Shown piece by piece: positions 1 to 8,135 of a stretch of 64,000 bases of DNA. How positions within the stretch are numbered: position 1 is the stretch's first letter; each line of letters starts with the position of its first letter. The notes under the pieces were generated by a model that saw only the letters and a list, made by a program, of their open reading frames with translations, was not told the DNA's origin and searched no databases. Origin of the DNA: Chlamydia muridarum str. Nigg (lineage in GTDB: Bacteria; Chlamydiota; Chlamydiia; Chlamydiales; Chlamydiaceae); NCBI RefSeq assembly GCF_000006685.1, contig NC_002620.2:836588-900587 (forward strand). The letters are read 5' to 3'. The position numbers and the translations under genes are program-made.

Positions 1-1149
1 GATCAAACAAAACTCCAAGCTCAGAAAGTTGTGCTAACAGGAGACATCTCTCCTAAGAAAGGATACACAGGAACATTAACTCTTGATCCTCAACAATTAC
101 AAAATGGAGTAATCCAAGCTTTATGGACATTCAAATCCTACAGACAGTGGGCCTATATTCCTAGGGATAATCACTTTTATGCCAACTCGATTCTGGGATC
201 CCAAATGTCTATGGCTACTGTCAAACAAGGATTAATCAATGATAAATTGAATCTTGCTCGCTTTGATGAGGTTGCTTACAATAATTTGTGGATATCAGGA
301 CTAGGAACCATGCTCTCTCAAAGAGGAGGCCAGCGATCAGAGGAAATGACTTATTACAGTAGAGGAGCTTCTGTTGCTTTAGATGCGAAACCTACCCAAG
401 ATTTGATCATTGGAGCAGCATTTAGTAAAATGATCGGAAGAAGCAAATCTTTGAAACTAGAGCGTAACTACACCCACAAGGGATCGGAATATTCCTACCA
501 AGCATCGGTTTATGGAGGTAGTCCTTTCTATCTTACAATTAACAAAGAAGCAGGCCGATCCCTCCCTCTCTTATTACAAGGGGTTATCTCCTACGGATAC
601 ATCAAACACGATACAGTTACCCACTATCCTACAATTCGTGAATTAAACAAAGGAGAGTGGGAAGACTTAGGATGGTTGACCGCTCTTCGAGTCTCTTCCA
701 TCTTAAAAACACCTAAACAAGGAGACTCCAAACGCATTACTGTTTACGGAGAAGTTGAATATTCTAGCATCCGTCAAAAACAATTTACGGAAACGGAATA
801 TGATCCTCGTTACTTCAGTAACTGCACCTATAGAAACTTAGCAGTTCCTGTAGGATTAGCCTTAGAGGGAGAATTCAAAGGTAACGATATTTTGATGTAC
901 AACAGATTCTCTGTAGCTTACATGCCATCCATCTATCGAAACTCTCCAGTATGCAAGTACCAAGTACTCTCATCTGGAGAAGGTGGAGAAATCGTCTGTG
1001 GTGTTCCCACCAGAAACTCCTCTCGAGCAGAATATAGTACGCAGTTATACCTTGGTCCTCTATGGACTTTATATGGATCCTACACATTAGAAGCGGACGC
1101 TCACACGTTAGCCAATATGATTAACTGTGGGGCTCGCATGACATTCTAA
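1..1149 (+). CDS. pmpC: Polymorphic outer membrane protein, C-terminal part (autotransporter, probably PmpC)
   Basis: The reading frame is open from base 1, so the gene begins before the window and only the last 382 codons are seen. The visible part looks like the translocator beta-barrel of a chlamydial Pmp: alternating polar and aromatic strands (for example YGEVEYSSI and LGPLWTLYGSYTLEAD) and a final phenylalanine, as outer membrane barrel proteins have. Pmps are type V secreted surface adhesins. The assignment to PmpC rests on its place before tRNA-Ser and the metal ABC transporter, as in C. trachomatis; the repeat-rich passenger domain that would prove it lies outside the window. Another Pmp subtype is possible but less likely. 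Confidence 0.85.
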   Translation, partial: DQTKLQAQKVVLTGDISPKKGYTGTLTLDPQQLQNGVIQALWTFKSYRQWAYIPRDNHFYANSILGSQMSMATVKQGLINDKLNLARFDEVAYNNLWISGLGTMLSQRGGQRSEEMTYYSRGASVALDAKPTQDLIIGAAFSKMIGRSKSLKLERNYTHKGSEYSYQASVYGGSPFYLTINKEAGRSLPLLLQGVISYGYIKHDTVTHYPTIRELNKGEWEDLGWLTALRVSSILKTPKQGDSKRITVYGEVEYSSIRQKQFTETEYDPRYFSNCTYRNLAVPVGLALEGEFKGNDILMYNRFSVAYMPSIYRNSPVCKYQVLSSGEGGEIVCGVPTRNSSRAEYSTQLYLGPLWTLYGSYTLEADAHTLANMINCGARMTF

Positions 1150-1157
1150 AACTTACT

Positions 1158-1190
1158 AGAAGGTAGCTCTCCACAAGGGAGCTGCCTTCT
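1158..1190 (+). terminator. Hairpin after the pmp gene
   Basis: A 12-bp inverted repeat (AGAAGGTAGCTC / GAGCTGCCTTCT, one G-T pair) with a 9-nt loop starts 9 bases after the stop codon. No long T tract follows, so it may be a weak terminator or a 3'-end stabilising hairpin. Confidence 0.6.
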
Positions 1191-1236
1191 ATAAGTCCTC
1201 TCCTAGGAGAACTCTCGTTTTCAATAAAACCAAGAC

Positions 1237-1285
1237 AAAAAAAAAGACACATTTGCAGTGGTGAGGGTCACGCTAGCAAATGTGC
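1237..1285 (-). terminator. Rho-independent terminator after tRNA-Ser
   Basis: On the minus strand GCACATTTGC pairs with GCAAATGTGT across a 19-nt loop, directly followed by a run of T. It sits a few bases past the 3' end of tRNA-Ser. Confidence 0.8.
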
Positions 1286-1289
1286 CAGA

Positions 1290-1376
1290 CGGAGAGAGAG
1301 GGATTCGAACCCTCGGTACGCGTTAACGCACACACGCTTTCCAAGCGTGCTCCTTAAGCCACTCGGACATCTCTCC
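1290..1376 (-). tRNA. tRNA-Ser (GGA anticodon)
   Basis: An 87-nt class II tRNA on the minus strand. The acceptor GGAGAGA pairs with TCTCTCC, the anticodon loop reads TTGGAAA (anticodon GGA, for UCC/UCU), the variable arm is long as in serine tRNAs, and the T loop is GGTTCGAATCC. CCA is not encoded. Confidence 0.95.
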
Positions 1377-1692
1377 AACAAGTACTATCTAAATCCTGAA
1401 AGTCTAAGTCGACGCCATCCAACAAACAGACCGTCAAGGAGGTAGACAAGACATTCTTAGTTTTTTAAGATTTTATCTCCAGCTTTTTTCATACAAATTT
1501 CGTTTTTTTCTCAAAAAACGACTTGATCCATGATTTTTAGAGGATAGCATCTATAAATACCTTACTCTAAAAAATACTAGGCAAATCTTTAAAAGACTCT
1601 TTCCTCAAGAATGCAATTGTACATGAGACAAGACATTGAACAAAATTGCACAACAATAGAATAATAGTCCGTTATTAATATTTTAAGATAGT
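1377..1692. other. Intergenic region with divergent promoters
   Basis: No gene is seen here. It must carry the promoter of tRNA-Ser (minus) and of the metal transporter operon (plus). A weak sigma-66 style candidate for the latter is TTGATC (1523) with a 16-bp gap to TAGCAT (1545); another is TTGAAC (1636) and TAGAAT (1657). Neither is convincing, and no clear metal-repressor palindrome was found. Confidence 0.4.
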
Positions 1693-2523
1693 ATGCGCTT
1701 ACTCATTTTACTCCTCTTTTCTTTTGGAATCATCTACTCTCATGGGGATGAGATTCCTACTCAAAAGCAGGTTTTGGTTAGCATTGTTCCCTATAAATTT
1801 CTTGTGGAACAAATCTCTGGAGATACATGCCAAGTATTTTCCATAGTCATGGGTAATCGTGACCCCCATAACTATGAGCTCCCTCCTAAATATATAGAAA
1901 AAATACGCCAAGCCGATCTTTGGTTTCGTATTGGGGAAGGATTTGAAAGAACTTGTGAGCGGATTGTTTCTTGTAAACAGGTAGACCTCGCAGCCAATAT
2001 CGATAAAATAATGAATGGATCCTGTTGCCAACGGTTCCTTAATTTCGATACTCACACCTGGTTAAGCCCTAAAAATCTAAAAATTCAAATTGAATCTATT
2101 GCAGAAGCATTAATTGCTATAGCTCCAGAACATGCGGATTTATATCGTAAAAATTGCTCCTTACTTCAAGACCAACTTGATCTTTTAGATCAAAAAGTTT
2201 CTTCTATTGTTTCCCAATCATCTCAGCGTAACGTCTTAGTTGCTCATGGAGCGTTTGCCTATTTTTGTAGAGACTATGGCTTCGTACAACATACTATCGA
2301 ACGATCTAATCACTCAGAATTATCACCTAAAGACATCGTTCGTGTAGAACAAACTATTCGTGATCATAATTTACACTCCGTTGTTTTACTAAAACATGCG
2401 GGGAAACGTAGTAGCGCCGCTTTAGTGCGAAAGTTCAATATGACGCCTGTTTTATTGGATCCTTATGCAGAAGATGTCTTCAGTAATTTAATAGCTATCG
2501 CAACGGCCTTCGCAGATTTATGA
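1693..2523 (+). CDS. Metal ABC transporter substrate-binding protein (ZnuA/TroA family)
   Basis: A 276-residue periplasmic binding protein of cluster A-I (zinc or manganese). Residues 1-16 form a signal peptide. Family landmarks are visible: NRDPHNYELPP (His59 as the first metal ligand), a histidine near THTWLSP, the segment LVAHGAFAYFCRDYGF with the third histidine, and LLDPYAED near the end with the acidic ligand. It lacks the long His-rich loop of many ZnuA proteins, so the metal cannot be told from sequence. It is first in a three-gene operon; its stop overlaps the ATPase start by 4 bp. This is the homologue of C. trachomatis CT415, distinct from the iron-linked ytg operon elsewhere. Confidence 0.88.
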   Translation: MRLLILLLFSFGIIYSHGDEIPTQKQVLVSIVPYKFLVEQISGDTCQVFSIVMGNRDPHNYELPPKYIEKIRQADLWFRIGEGFERTCERIVSCKQVDLAANIDKIMNGSCCQRFLNFDTHTWLSPKNLKIQIESIAEALIAIAPEHADLYRKNCSLLQDQLDLLDQKVSSIVSQSSQRNVLVAHGAFAYFCRDYGFVQHTIERSNHSELSPKDIVRVEQTIRDHNLHSVVLLKHAGKRSSAALVRKFNMTPVLLDPYAEDVFSNLIAIATAFADL

Positions 2524-3230
2524 CAAAACAACTGATACTAGAAAATGTGTCTTTTCGCTATGGGAAGACTGGCCCCTGGATTGTTGACCATGTTTCTTGC
2601 GAAGTTCATTCCGGGGATTTTATTGGAATTATTGGTCCTAATGGGGGTGGGAAAACGACTCTTACTCAACTCATGCTTGGGTTATTGCAACCCGTATGCG
2701 GGAAAATTTTCACATGCTTCACACAAGAGAATCGTCCTTTATCCATAGGTTGGGTCCCTCAACATTTTGCCTATGATGCAGCATTTCCTATTACCGTTAA
2801 GGAAACAGTTCTTTCTGGAAGGCTAGCCACTCTTCCATGGTATGGCCGCTACACAAAAAAGGATCATGATGCTGCTGAAGAAGCCCTTCATACGGTAGAT
2901 CTGTTAGAGTACAAGGACTCCTGTTTCTCCCACCTATCTGGAGGACAAATCCAGCGAGTTCTTCTAGCTAGAGCTTTATCTGCTCGTCCAAAATTTCTTC
3001 TATTGGATGAACCCACAGCAAATATTGATCCCTCTAATCAACAAAAAATTCTACAAATCCTTTCGGACCTAAATAAACACTGCACAATTCTCATGATCAC
3101 TCATGATTTACACCACACTGCAGGGTGTTTCAATAGAGTATTTTTCATGAATAAAAAATTAACCGCTTTAGCAGATACTACAACAATTTCGGAAAGGTTC
3201 TGCTGCAACACTTTTGGTAAATGCTCATGA
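2520..3230 (+). CDS. Metal ABC transporter ATP-binding protein
   Basis: A 236-residue ABC ATPase that powers import by the neighbouring binding protein and permease at the inner membrane. All nucleotide-binding motifs are intact: Walker A GPNGGGKTT (residues 39-47), signature LSGGQIQR (about 139-146), Walker B LLLDEP, D-loop region and the H-loop histidine in MITHD. Length is normal for the ZnuC/MntB type. The start ATG overlaps the upstream stop (ATGA) and its stop overlaps the permease start in the same way, which indicates translational coupling. Homologue of CT416. Confidence 0.92.
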   Translation: MTKQLILENVSFRYGKTGPWIVDHVSCEVHSGDFIGIIGPNGGGKTTLTQLMLGLLQPVCGKIFTCFTQENRPLSIGWVPQHFAYDAAFPITVKETVLSGRLATLPWYGRYTKKDHDAAEEALHTVDLLEYKDSCFSHLSGGQIQRVLLARALSARPKFLLLDEPTANIDPSNQQKILQILSDLNKHCTILMITHDLHHTAGCFNRVFFMNKKLTALADTTTISERFCCNTFGKCS

Positions 3231-4102
3231 TCTCTATTCTCTATTCCCTATTCCCTCCTCTTCTGTTTCCCTCTCTGTTAGCAGCTTTTGGAGCTTCTAT
3301 TGCCGGAGGAATCGTAGGGTCTTATATTGTAGTGAAACGCATTGTATCTATTAGTGGAAGCATAGCGCACTCGATTCTAGGAGGAGTTGGTATTGCTTTA
3401 TGGCTTCAATATCAATTTGATCTCCCTATCTCCCCCTTGCACGGAGCTATTGCTAGCGCTATCTTTGTGGCTATCTGTATTGGGAATGTCCATCTGAAAT
3501 ATCATGAACGCGAAGACTCTATTATTTCCATGATTTGGTCTATCGGTATGGCCGTAGGGATGTTATGTATATCTAAACTCCCTTCTTTTAACTCAGATCT
3601 TGCAGACTTTCTTTTTGGAAATATTCTTTGGGTAACTTCGAGAGATCTGTACTTTCTTGGGATCCTAGATCTACTCATTGTTGCAACTGTATCGATTTGT
3701 CATACCCGATTCTTAGCCTTATGCTTTGATGAGAAATACATGGCGTTAAATCGCTATTCCATAAAAGCTTGGTATTTCTTGCTACTTATCCTAACGGCCA
3801 TCACAACAGTCGTTCTCATGTACGTAATGGGAGTAATTTTAATGTTAAGTATGCTAGTTCTCCCCGTATCAATAGCCTGTCGCTTTTCTTATAAAATGAG
3901 CAGCATTATCTTCACCGCATCTATTTTAAATATCTGCTGCTCATTTCTAGGAATTATTCTGGCCTATATCTTGGATCTACCAGTTGGACCTATTATAGCG
4001 ATCCTAATGGGAATAGCCTATTCGCTAAGTTTACTTTTAAAAAGATCGTGTAATACATCCACGCCTTCTCCAGTAAGTCCTGAAAGCAAAATAAACTCTT
4101 GA
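3227..4102 (+). CDS. Metal ABC transporter permease (ZnuB family)
   Basis: An integral inner-membrane protein of about 291 residues with eight or so hydrophobic segments and the family pattern around [18 protein letters not shown], matching the ABC-3 (ZnuB/MntB) permeases. Two in-frame ATGs exist, at 3221 and 3227. The second is preferred because it forms the same 4-bp ATGA overlap with the ATPase stop as the previous junction. The last 85 bp overlap the 3' end of obg on the opposite strand, so the C-terminal tail of each protein is constrained by the other. Homologue of CT417. Confidence 0.88.
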   Translation: MISILYSLFPPLLFPSLLAAFGASIAGGIVGSYIVVKRIVSISGSIAHSILGGVGIALWLQYQFDLPISPLHGAIASAIFVAICIGNVHLKYHEREDSIISMIWSIGMAVGMLCISKLPSFNSDLADFLFGNILWVTSRDLYFLGILDLLIVATVSICHTRFLALCFDEKYMALNRYSIKAWYFLLLILTAITTVVLMYVMGVILMLSMLVLPVSIACRFSYKMSSIIFTASILNICCSFLGIILAYILDLPVGPIIAILMGIAYSLSLLLKRSCNTSTPSPVSPESKINS

Positions 4103-5025
4103 TCTGGAAACTGTTGTTTTAAAAGAGCTAAGCGTTCCTCGCGCTCATCGGGTAATAGTTGGTCAATCTTATTTAAAGCAATTACCATACTTTTATTCTT
4201 GAGATCTTCTTTATAAGCTAAGAGTTCCCCTATCAAGATTTGAAGATCTTTTTCAGGAGAGCTTCTTTCTATCCCAGAGATGTCCACTACAAACAACAAC
4301 AATCGCGTACGCTCAATATGACGAAGGAAGTCTAATCCCAATCCCCGATTTTGAGAAGCTCCTTCAATAATACCGGGAATATCTGCCATGATCCAAGGCT
4401 TTTGATAAAGATATCCTTCTTGATGAACCAACCCTAAAGAAGGGTGTAATGTTGTAAATGGATAGGCGCCCACTTTAACTTCTGTTCGCGCAAGGGTATT
4501 AAACAAAGTGGATTTCCCAGCATTAGGGAACCCGACAAGACCAATATCAGCTATAAGTTTAAGTTCCAATTCAACTAAACGAATCTCTCCAGGCTTACCT
4601 GGAGTCGCTTTTGTTGGAGCTCGGTTAGTAGAGGTTTTAAAGAACACGTTTCCTTTACCTCCTCTACCACCCTGGCAAACAACAATACGCTCCCCATCCT
4701 TAGTGAAATCGTGTATTAGCTCGCCAGTCTCAGCATCTCGTAAGAGAGTCCCTTCAGGAACTTTTAAAACGAAATCTTTGCCATTTTTTCCCGTGCGATT
4801 ATTACTAGCCCCAGCTTGACCATCACCTGCTTTAAGAAAACGAAGGTTACGGTATTCCTCGAACGAATACATGTTCGTAACAGCCTCGATAAGGATAGAG
4901 CCACCATTCCCTCCATTACCGCCATAAGGGCCTCCTTTGGGGAGATACTTTTCCTTTCTCCAAGCTACAACACCATTACCGCCTTTCCCTGCGCGTAACT
5001 CTAAAGTAATTTGATCAACAAACAT
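4018..5025 (-). CDS. obg: GTPase Obg (CgtA), ribosome assembly
   Basis: A 335-residue Obg GTPase involved in 50S subunit maturation and stress control. Order: glycine-rich Obg fold (residues 1-158, with repeats such as GGNGGNGG), then the G domain with G1 GFPNAGKST (165-173), G3 DIPG and G4 NKID. It lacks the C-terminal OCT domain found in Bacillus Obg, as in other Chlamydia. An upstream in-frame start at 5094 is rejected: the ATG at 5025 has a Shine-Dalgarno AGGA and gives the conserved MFVDQ N-terminus. It lies downstream of rplU-rpmA, the usual partners, but with a terminator-like hairpin between. Confidence 0.95.
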   Translation of the reverse strand: MFVDQITLELRAGKGGNGVVAWRKEKYLPKGGPYGGNGGNGGSILIEAVTNMYSFEEYRNLRFLKAGDGQAGASNNRTGKNGKDFVLKVPEGTLLRDAETGELIHDFTKDGERIVVCQGGRGGKGNVFFKTSTNRAPTKATPGKPGEIRLVELELKLIADIGLVGFPNAGKSTLFNTLARTEVKVGAYPFTTLHPSLGLVHQEGYLYQKPWIMADIPGIIEGASQNRGLGLDFLRHIERTRLLLFVVDISGIERSSPEKDLQILIGELLAYKEDLKNKSMVIALNKIDQLLPDEREERLALLKQQFPDQEFILLSGLTGEGVDVLHDLFKSKLSE

Positions 5026-5045
5026 GAAACAAGTCCTGAGACAAA

Positions 5046-5087
5046 TAAAAAAAAGCCCTATTTTTACGTTTATGCAAAAACAGAGCT
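5046..5087 (-). terminator. Terminator or attenuator between rpmA and obg
   Basis: On the minus strand AGCTCTGTTTTT pairs with AAAAATAGGGCT (12 bp with two G-T pairs, 10-nt loop) and is followed by eight T. It would end the rplU-rpmA transcript or lower expression of obg relative to the ribosomal genes. Confidence 0.7.
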
Positions 5088-5117
5088 CGAACAAACTGAA
5101 TTATAAATAAAACTAGA

Positions 5118-5369
5118 CTAAGCTTGAGGTATAACAGAAACGTAAGTACGATCTGTTTTTTTCATTACAACGATACCATCCACTAAAGCAAATAATGTAT
5201 CGTCTTTCCCTCTACCAACGTTTACTGCGGGATGCCACTTGGTTCCCCGTTGTCTAACTAAAATGCTTCCAGTAGAAACTCTTTGCCCTGCGCCAACTTT
5301 TAATCCAAGACGCTTTGATTCGGAATCGCGACCGTTACGGCTTGCTCCCTGACCTTTCTTATGTGCCAT
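5118..5369 (-). CDS. rpmA: 50S ribosomal protein L27
   Basis: An 83-residue L27. The N-terminus [16 protein letters not shown] is the form that reaches the peptidyl transferase centre; there is no Firmicute-type cleavable extension. The core [21 protein letters not shown] is typical. It follows rplU with a 31-bp gap in the classical rplU-rpmA order. Confidence 0.97.
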   Translation of the reverse strand: MAHKKGQGASRNGRDSESKRLGLKVGAGQRVSTGSILVRQRGTKWHPAVNVGRGKDDTLFALVDGIVVMKKTDRTYVSVIPQA

Positions 5370-5400
5370 GACTCAAAAACCCTTTATGTTTCCCTACAAT

Positions 5401-5724
5401 TTACATAACCAAATCGCAAATCTTCACCCGAAGGTAATTTTGACGATGACCTATTTTCTTGTGGTAATTCTTACGTTTTTTGTACTTGTAAGCCACAACC
5501 TTTTCCCCACGAACGAAAGAAATCAACTCTCCTTTCACCACAGCGTTGCCAACTGTTGGAGAACCAACGGAAGCTTTCTCTCCATCAAAAACAAACAAAA
5601 CCTCTTGAAAAAGGACTTCTTTATTCTCTTCAGAAATACCATCCAACAATTCGACGTCTATAACATCACCTTTGCGAACCTGGTATTGCTTATTTCCAGT
5701 CTGAACTACAGCGTAAGGCTCCAT
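5401..5724 (-). CDS. rplU: 50S ribosomal protein L21
   Basis: A 107-residue L21 starting MEPYAVVQTGNKQY and containing the conserved KKRKNYHKKIGHRQNY signature. The start is the ATG at 5724, preceded by AGGGAAA; an in-frame TTG one codon upstream is not needed. It is the first gene of rplU-rpmA(-obg). Its leader is long, with a candidate promoter about 190 bp upstream. Confidence 0.97.
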   Translation of the reverse strand: MEPYAVVQTGNKQYQVRKGDVIDVELLDGISEENKEVLFQEVLFVFDGEKASVGSPTVGNAVVKGELISFVRGEKVVAYKYKKRKNYHKKIGHRQNYLRVKICDLVM

Positions 5725-5910
5725 CAATCTTTCCCTATAAACTTTACTTGTTGAAACTCTCCATTCTAAAGGAAGTGCCTGACTCGGCAGGAGAGCCCTT
5801 GTTAGCGCCTAAGAACACACAATCCCTAAGCGAACAACAAATATAACTACTTCCATCATATTCGAAAAGACCCGCCTTACTTTTTCTTATCTGGGACGTC
5901 GGCAAGACAA

Positions 5911-5939
5911 AATATAACTGGACCGTAGAAATTATTTAA
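5911..5939 (-). promoter_or_regulatory. Candidate sigma-66 promoter for rplU-rpmA
   Basis: On the minus strand TTAAAT (5934-5939) and TATATT (5911-5916) are separated by 17 bp, just downstream of the tRNA-Phe terminator. If used it gives an rplU leader of about 180 nt, long enough for leader-mediated control. Confidence 0.45.
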
Positions 5940-5967
5940 CTCTTTTTAGCAAATGCGAAACCTGCTA

Positions 5968-6006
5968 CAAAAAAATTTAGAGAGCTTTCCGTCTAAACCC
6001 TCTAAA
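5968..6006 (-). terminator. Terminator after tRNA-Phe
   Basis: On the minus strand TTTAGAG pairs with CTCTAAA across a 17-nt loop and is followed by an uninterrupted T tract. It separates tRNA-Phe from rplU. Confidence 0.7.
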
Positions 6007-6041
6007 CACCATTAGCGAATATAAATCGCAAACTCATGGGA

Positions 6042-6114
6042 TGGCCAGAGCCGGGATCGAACCGACGACACAAGGATCTTCAGTCCTCTGCTCTACCAGC
6101 TGAGCTATCTAGCC
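6042..6114 (-). tRNA. tRNA-Phe (GAA anticodon)
   Basis: A 73-nt tRNA on the minus strand. Acceptor GGCTAGA pairs with TCTGGCC (one G-T), the anticodon loop is CTGAAGA (GAA), and the T loop is GGTTCGATCC. Discriminator base A; CCA not encoded. Confidence 0.95.
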
Positions 6115-6126
6115 ATACAGGGAGCT

Positions 6127-6155
6127 ATTGTAGATAAATCCCCGCTTTAAATCAA
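6127..6155 (-). promoter_or_regulatory. Promoter of tRNA-Phe
   Basis: On the minus strand TTGATT (6150-6155), 17 bp, TACAAT (6127-6132), ending 12 bp before the tRNA 5' end. The spacing and position are ideal for the major sigma factor. Confidence 0.7.
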
Positions 6156-6249
6156 TGATATTTCTTAACATACATGATTTCTTTAATCCTCTCTAAAAGT
6201 AAACAGTCCCTGCCAGAGAAAGGCTCTCCATCATCACTTCAAAAACGAA

Positions 6250-6278
6250 TTACAAGTTATAGAAGATTTAGCTATAGT
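6250..6278 (+). promoter_or_regulatory. Promoter of the DUF502 gene
   Basis: TTACAA (6250-6255), 17 bp, TATAGT (6273-6278), about 50 bp before the ATG at 6332. Confidence 0.55.
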
Positions 6279-6331
6279 CTCGCCTAGGATTCCAAGCGAG
6301 AGGGAATTCCCAAGCCAAAGGAGCTCTTTGT

Positions 6332-6979
6332 ATGAAAAAGCATTTTATTACTGGCCTAGTTATTCTCCTTCCTCTAGCGATCACCATCGCTGTTGTGGGG
6401 ATGATCATGAATTTTCTTACACAACCTTTTGTGGGCATGGCATCTGATTTATTCGAAAAATTTAGTTTCTATGCTAAATATAAATCCGTTCTTAGATTTG
6501 TCTTGCAAATCGTGCTCTTATTCGGACTTTTCTTCACAACAGTCCTCCTTGGGTTTCTCGCTCGCCTCATGATTTTCAAATCTTTACTATCCGTGTACGA
6601 TAAAATCCTCCATAGAATTCCGATTATCAAAACAGTATATAAGGCTGCTCAACAGGTCATGACCACCATCTTTGGCTCCAAGTCAGGATCTTTCAAACAA
6701 GTCGTTATGGTCCCATTCCCCAACAAAGGGGTACTATGCATAGGCCTAGTGGCAGGAGATGCTCCAACAACATGCTCTCAGGACGTCAATGACCCCATGA
6801 TTACTGTATTCATTCCAACCACTCCAAACCCTACCTCAGGATTTTTGACTCTATTCAAAAAATCTGACATTACTTTTTTAGATATGAAAATTGAAGACGC
6901 ATTCAAATACGTGATCTCTTGTGGAGTATTAAATTCGGACCCCTGTGCTTCTTCTCCATTCATAAACCCCAAATCCTAA
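6332..6979 (+). CDS. DUF502 family membrane protein
   Basis: A 215-residue inner-membrane protein of the DUF502 family, function unknown. Two membrane helices are visible (about residues 7-28 and 57-82), followed by the family signature HRIPIIKTVYKAAQQV and a soluble domain (VVMVPFPNKGVLCIGLVAGDAP). The start has a good Shine-Dalgarno AAAGGAG 10 bases upstream. It appears monocistronic, with its own promoter. Homologue of CT421. DUF502 proteins occur across bacteria and plants; no specific role can be read from this sequence. Confidence 0.85.
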   Translation: MKKHFITGLVILLPLAITIAVVGMIMNFLTQPFVGMASDLFEKFSFYAKYKSVLRFVLQIVLLFGLFFTTVLLGFLARLMIFKSLLSVYDKILHRIPIIKTVYKAAQQVMTTIFGSKSGSFKQVVMVPFPNKGVLCIGLVAGDAPTTCSQDVNDPMITVFIPTTPNPTSGFLTLFKKSDITFLDMKIEDAFKYVISCGVLNSDPCASSPFINPKS

Positions 6980-7161
6980 TACTCCTACCGGCATCCACTT
7001 CATGAAAAGAGAAGATTTAGTCATCATCCCGCTTAGAGCTCTATTGAAAAAAAAACAGCGCTCTACTATTCTATTCCCTTCATGAGCAACAGCGAAGTTG
7101 CCATTTTCTTTTTAAATCCCTTTCCATCCGGAAAGGAAGAAAGATCTTGTTGGGTTATTTT

Positions 7162-7323
7162 ATGACACGAATGAGTAAACAAGCTCGCCGTAGAGCTCAA
7201 AGTCCAAAGAAACGCAAACCCATTTATGCTATTCAGCATCCAAAAGATGCTCCAAGAATTGCTTTTAAGGCCCATACCAACACAGTAAAAAGTGTTAGCG
7301 TTTTTGTTCCTCAAATTGGTTAG
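7162..7323 (+). CDS. Small basic protein, 53 residues (CT421.1-like)
   Basis: A short ORF too small for most gene finders: MTRMSKQARRRAQSPKKRKP at the N-terminus, then a segment rich in Ala, His and Val ending PQIG. It is strongly basic over the first 20 residues. A second in-frame ATG at 7171 (MSKQARRRAQ) may be the true start; neither has a clear Shine-Dalgarno. It is followed after 16 bp by another 53-residue basic ORF, so the two are probably co-transcribed. The basic head suggests RNA or DNA binding, but I recognise no family. Chlamydial annotations have a short ORF at this place. Confidence 0.7.
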   Translation: MTRMSKQARRRAQSPKKRKPIYAIQHPKDAPRIAFKAHTNTVKSVSVFVPQIG

Positions 7324-7339
7324 TTATTAGGGAAGAAAC

Positions 7340-7501
7340 ATGTCTAGACATCGTAGTTACGGAAAATCCATTAAGGGAGAAACCAAAAGAAACGTTCTTA
7401 AACGTTTTGAGCGCATTGAAGTGTTACGTAAATTAGGACGCTGGGATGACGCTACTGCTAAAAAAGCCACAGGACTTCTGAAGACTCCTGTAATTAAATA
7501 G
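7340..7501 (+). CDS. Small basic protein, 53 residues (Chlamydiae/Verrucomicrobia family)
   Basis: A 53-residue ORF beginning MSRHRSYGKSIKGETKRNVL and ending in LLKTPVIK. A clear Shine-Dalgarno AGGGAAG lies 5-6 bases before the ATG. The composition (about one third Arg and Lys, arranged as an amphipathic helix KRFERIEVLRKLGRW) looks like a ribosome-associated peptide. I believe this is the small basic protein family known from Chlamydiae and Verrucomicrobia (TIGR04137), which has been suggested to be ribosomal; that link is from memory. Its stop codon is in frame with, and 9 bases before, the ybeY-like gene, so the genes are likely one transcript. Confidence 0.8.
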   Translation: MSRHRSYGKSIKGETKRNVLKRFERIEVLRKLGRWDDATAKKATGLLKTPVIK

Positions 7502-7510
7502 TTCATATTT

Positions 7511-7996
7511 TTGCTTATTTTGGATCGATCTTCTCCTCAAATTTTTATTTCCAATGAACAACAGGACGTTGATATAGATTTACAATCTGTTCAGCGTCTT
7601 GTTATTTTGTTTTTGGAACTGCAAAAAGTCTCTACAGATCAGGTATACATTTATTTTTTGAGCGATGCCGCTCTTGCTCAGTTACACGATGAGCAATTTT
7701 CTGATCCCTCTCTCACAGACACTATCACTCTTCCGATAGATAGACCTGGCATCCAATCTTTCCCTCACGTCTTAGGAGAAGCTTTCGTTAGCCCTAGAGC
7801 GGCTATGCGATTCTTAGGGCAATACACAGAAGCCCAACTATACCATGAAATCTCCCGTTATGTAGTCCATTCCTTGCTACACATGCTAGGATACGATGAT
7901 CAAACAGATGAAGATAAGCGTATTATGCGAGAACAAGAAGATTCTTCCCTAACCTTCTTAGCTCAGAACCAAGCACTGTTGCATCCTACTGTATAA
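7511..7996 (+). CDS. ybeY: YbeY-like rRNA maturation metalloprotein, altered metal site
   Basis: A 161-residue member of the UPF0054/YbeY family; YbeY proteins are metal-dependent endoribonucleases of 16S rRNA processing. The diagnostic C-terminal motif is present but modified: VVHSLLHMLGYDD has His120 and His124, while the third ligand, normally the His of GYDH, is Asp130. The earlier landmark DTITLPID replaces the usual D-V-LSFP strand. The start is a TTG at 7511, the first possible start after the previous stop codon (7499-7501) in the same frame; there is no strong Shine-Dalgarno, so translation may be coupled to the upstream small ORF. Homologue of CT422. Confidence 0.82.
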   Translation: MLILDRSSPQIFISNEQQDVDIDLQSVQRLVILFLELQKVSTDQVYIYFLSDAALAQLHDEQFSDPSLTDTITLPIDRPGIQSFPHVLGEAFVSPRAAMRFLGQYTEAQLYHEISRYVVHSLLHMLGYDDQTDEDKRIMREQEDSSLTFLAQNQALLHPTV

Positions 7997-8135
7997 AAAG
8001 TCTTCCACTTTCTCTAGAAATCTCTATATCGATAAAAATTTTTATCATAACATGTGAAGAGGCTATAAGTTCTTTCTTGAATATAGTCCTGAAATAATTT
8101 CTTTTTTTACGGAGAAGATCATTTCATTTCTCATC

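Noticed and set aside
5368..5754. Plus-strand ORF of 128 codons over rplU
   Set aside because: Complete overlap with the well conserved L21 gene on the other strand.
7066..7314. Minus-strand ORF of 82 codons
   Set aside because: It is the antisense of the small basic ORF at 7162-7323, which has better coding character and position.
8031..8046. Perfect 16-bp palindrome GATAAAAATTTTTATC between ybeY-like and CBS genes
   Set aside because: AT-only palindromes of this size are expected by chance in AT-rich intergenic DNA; no loop, so a poor RNA hairpin.
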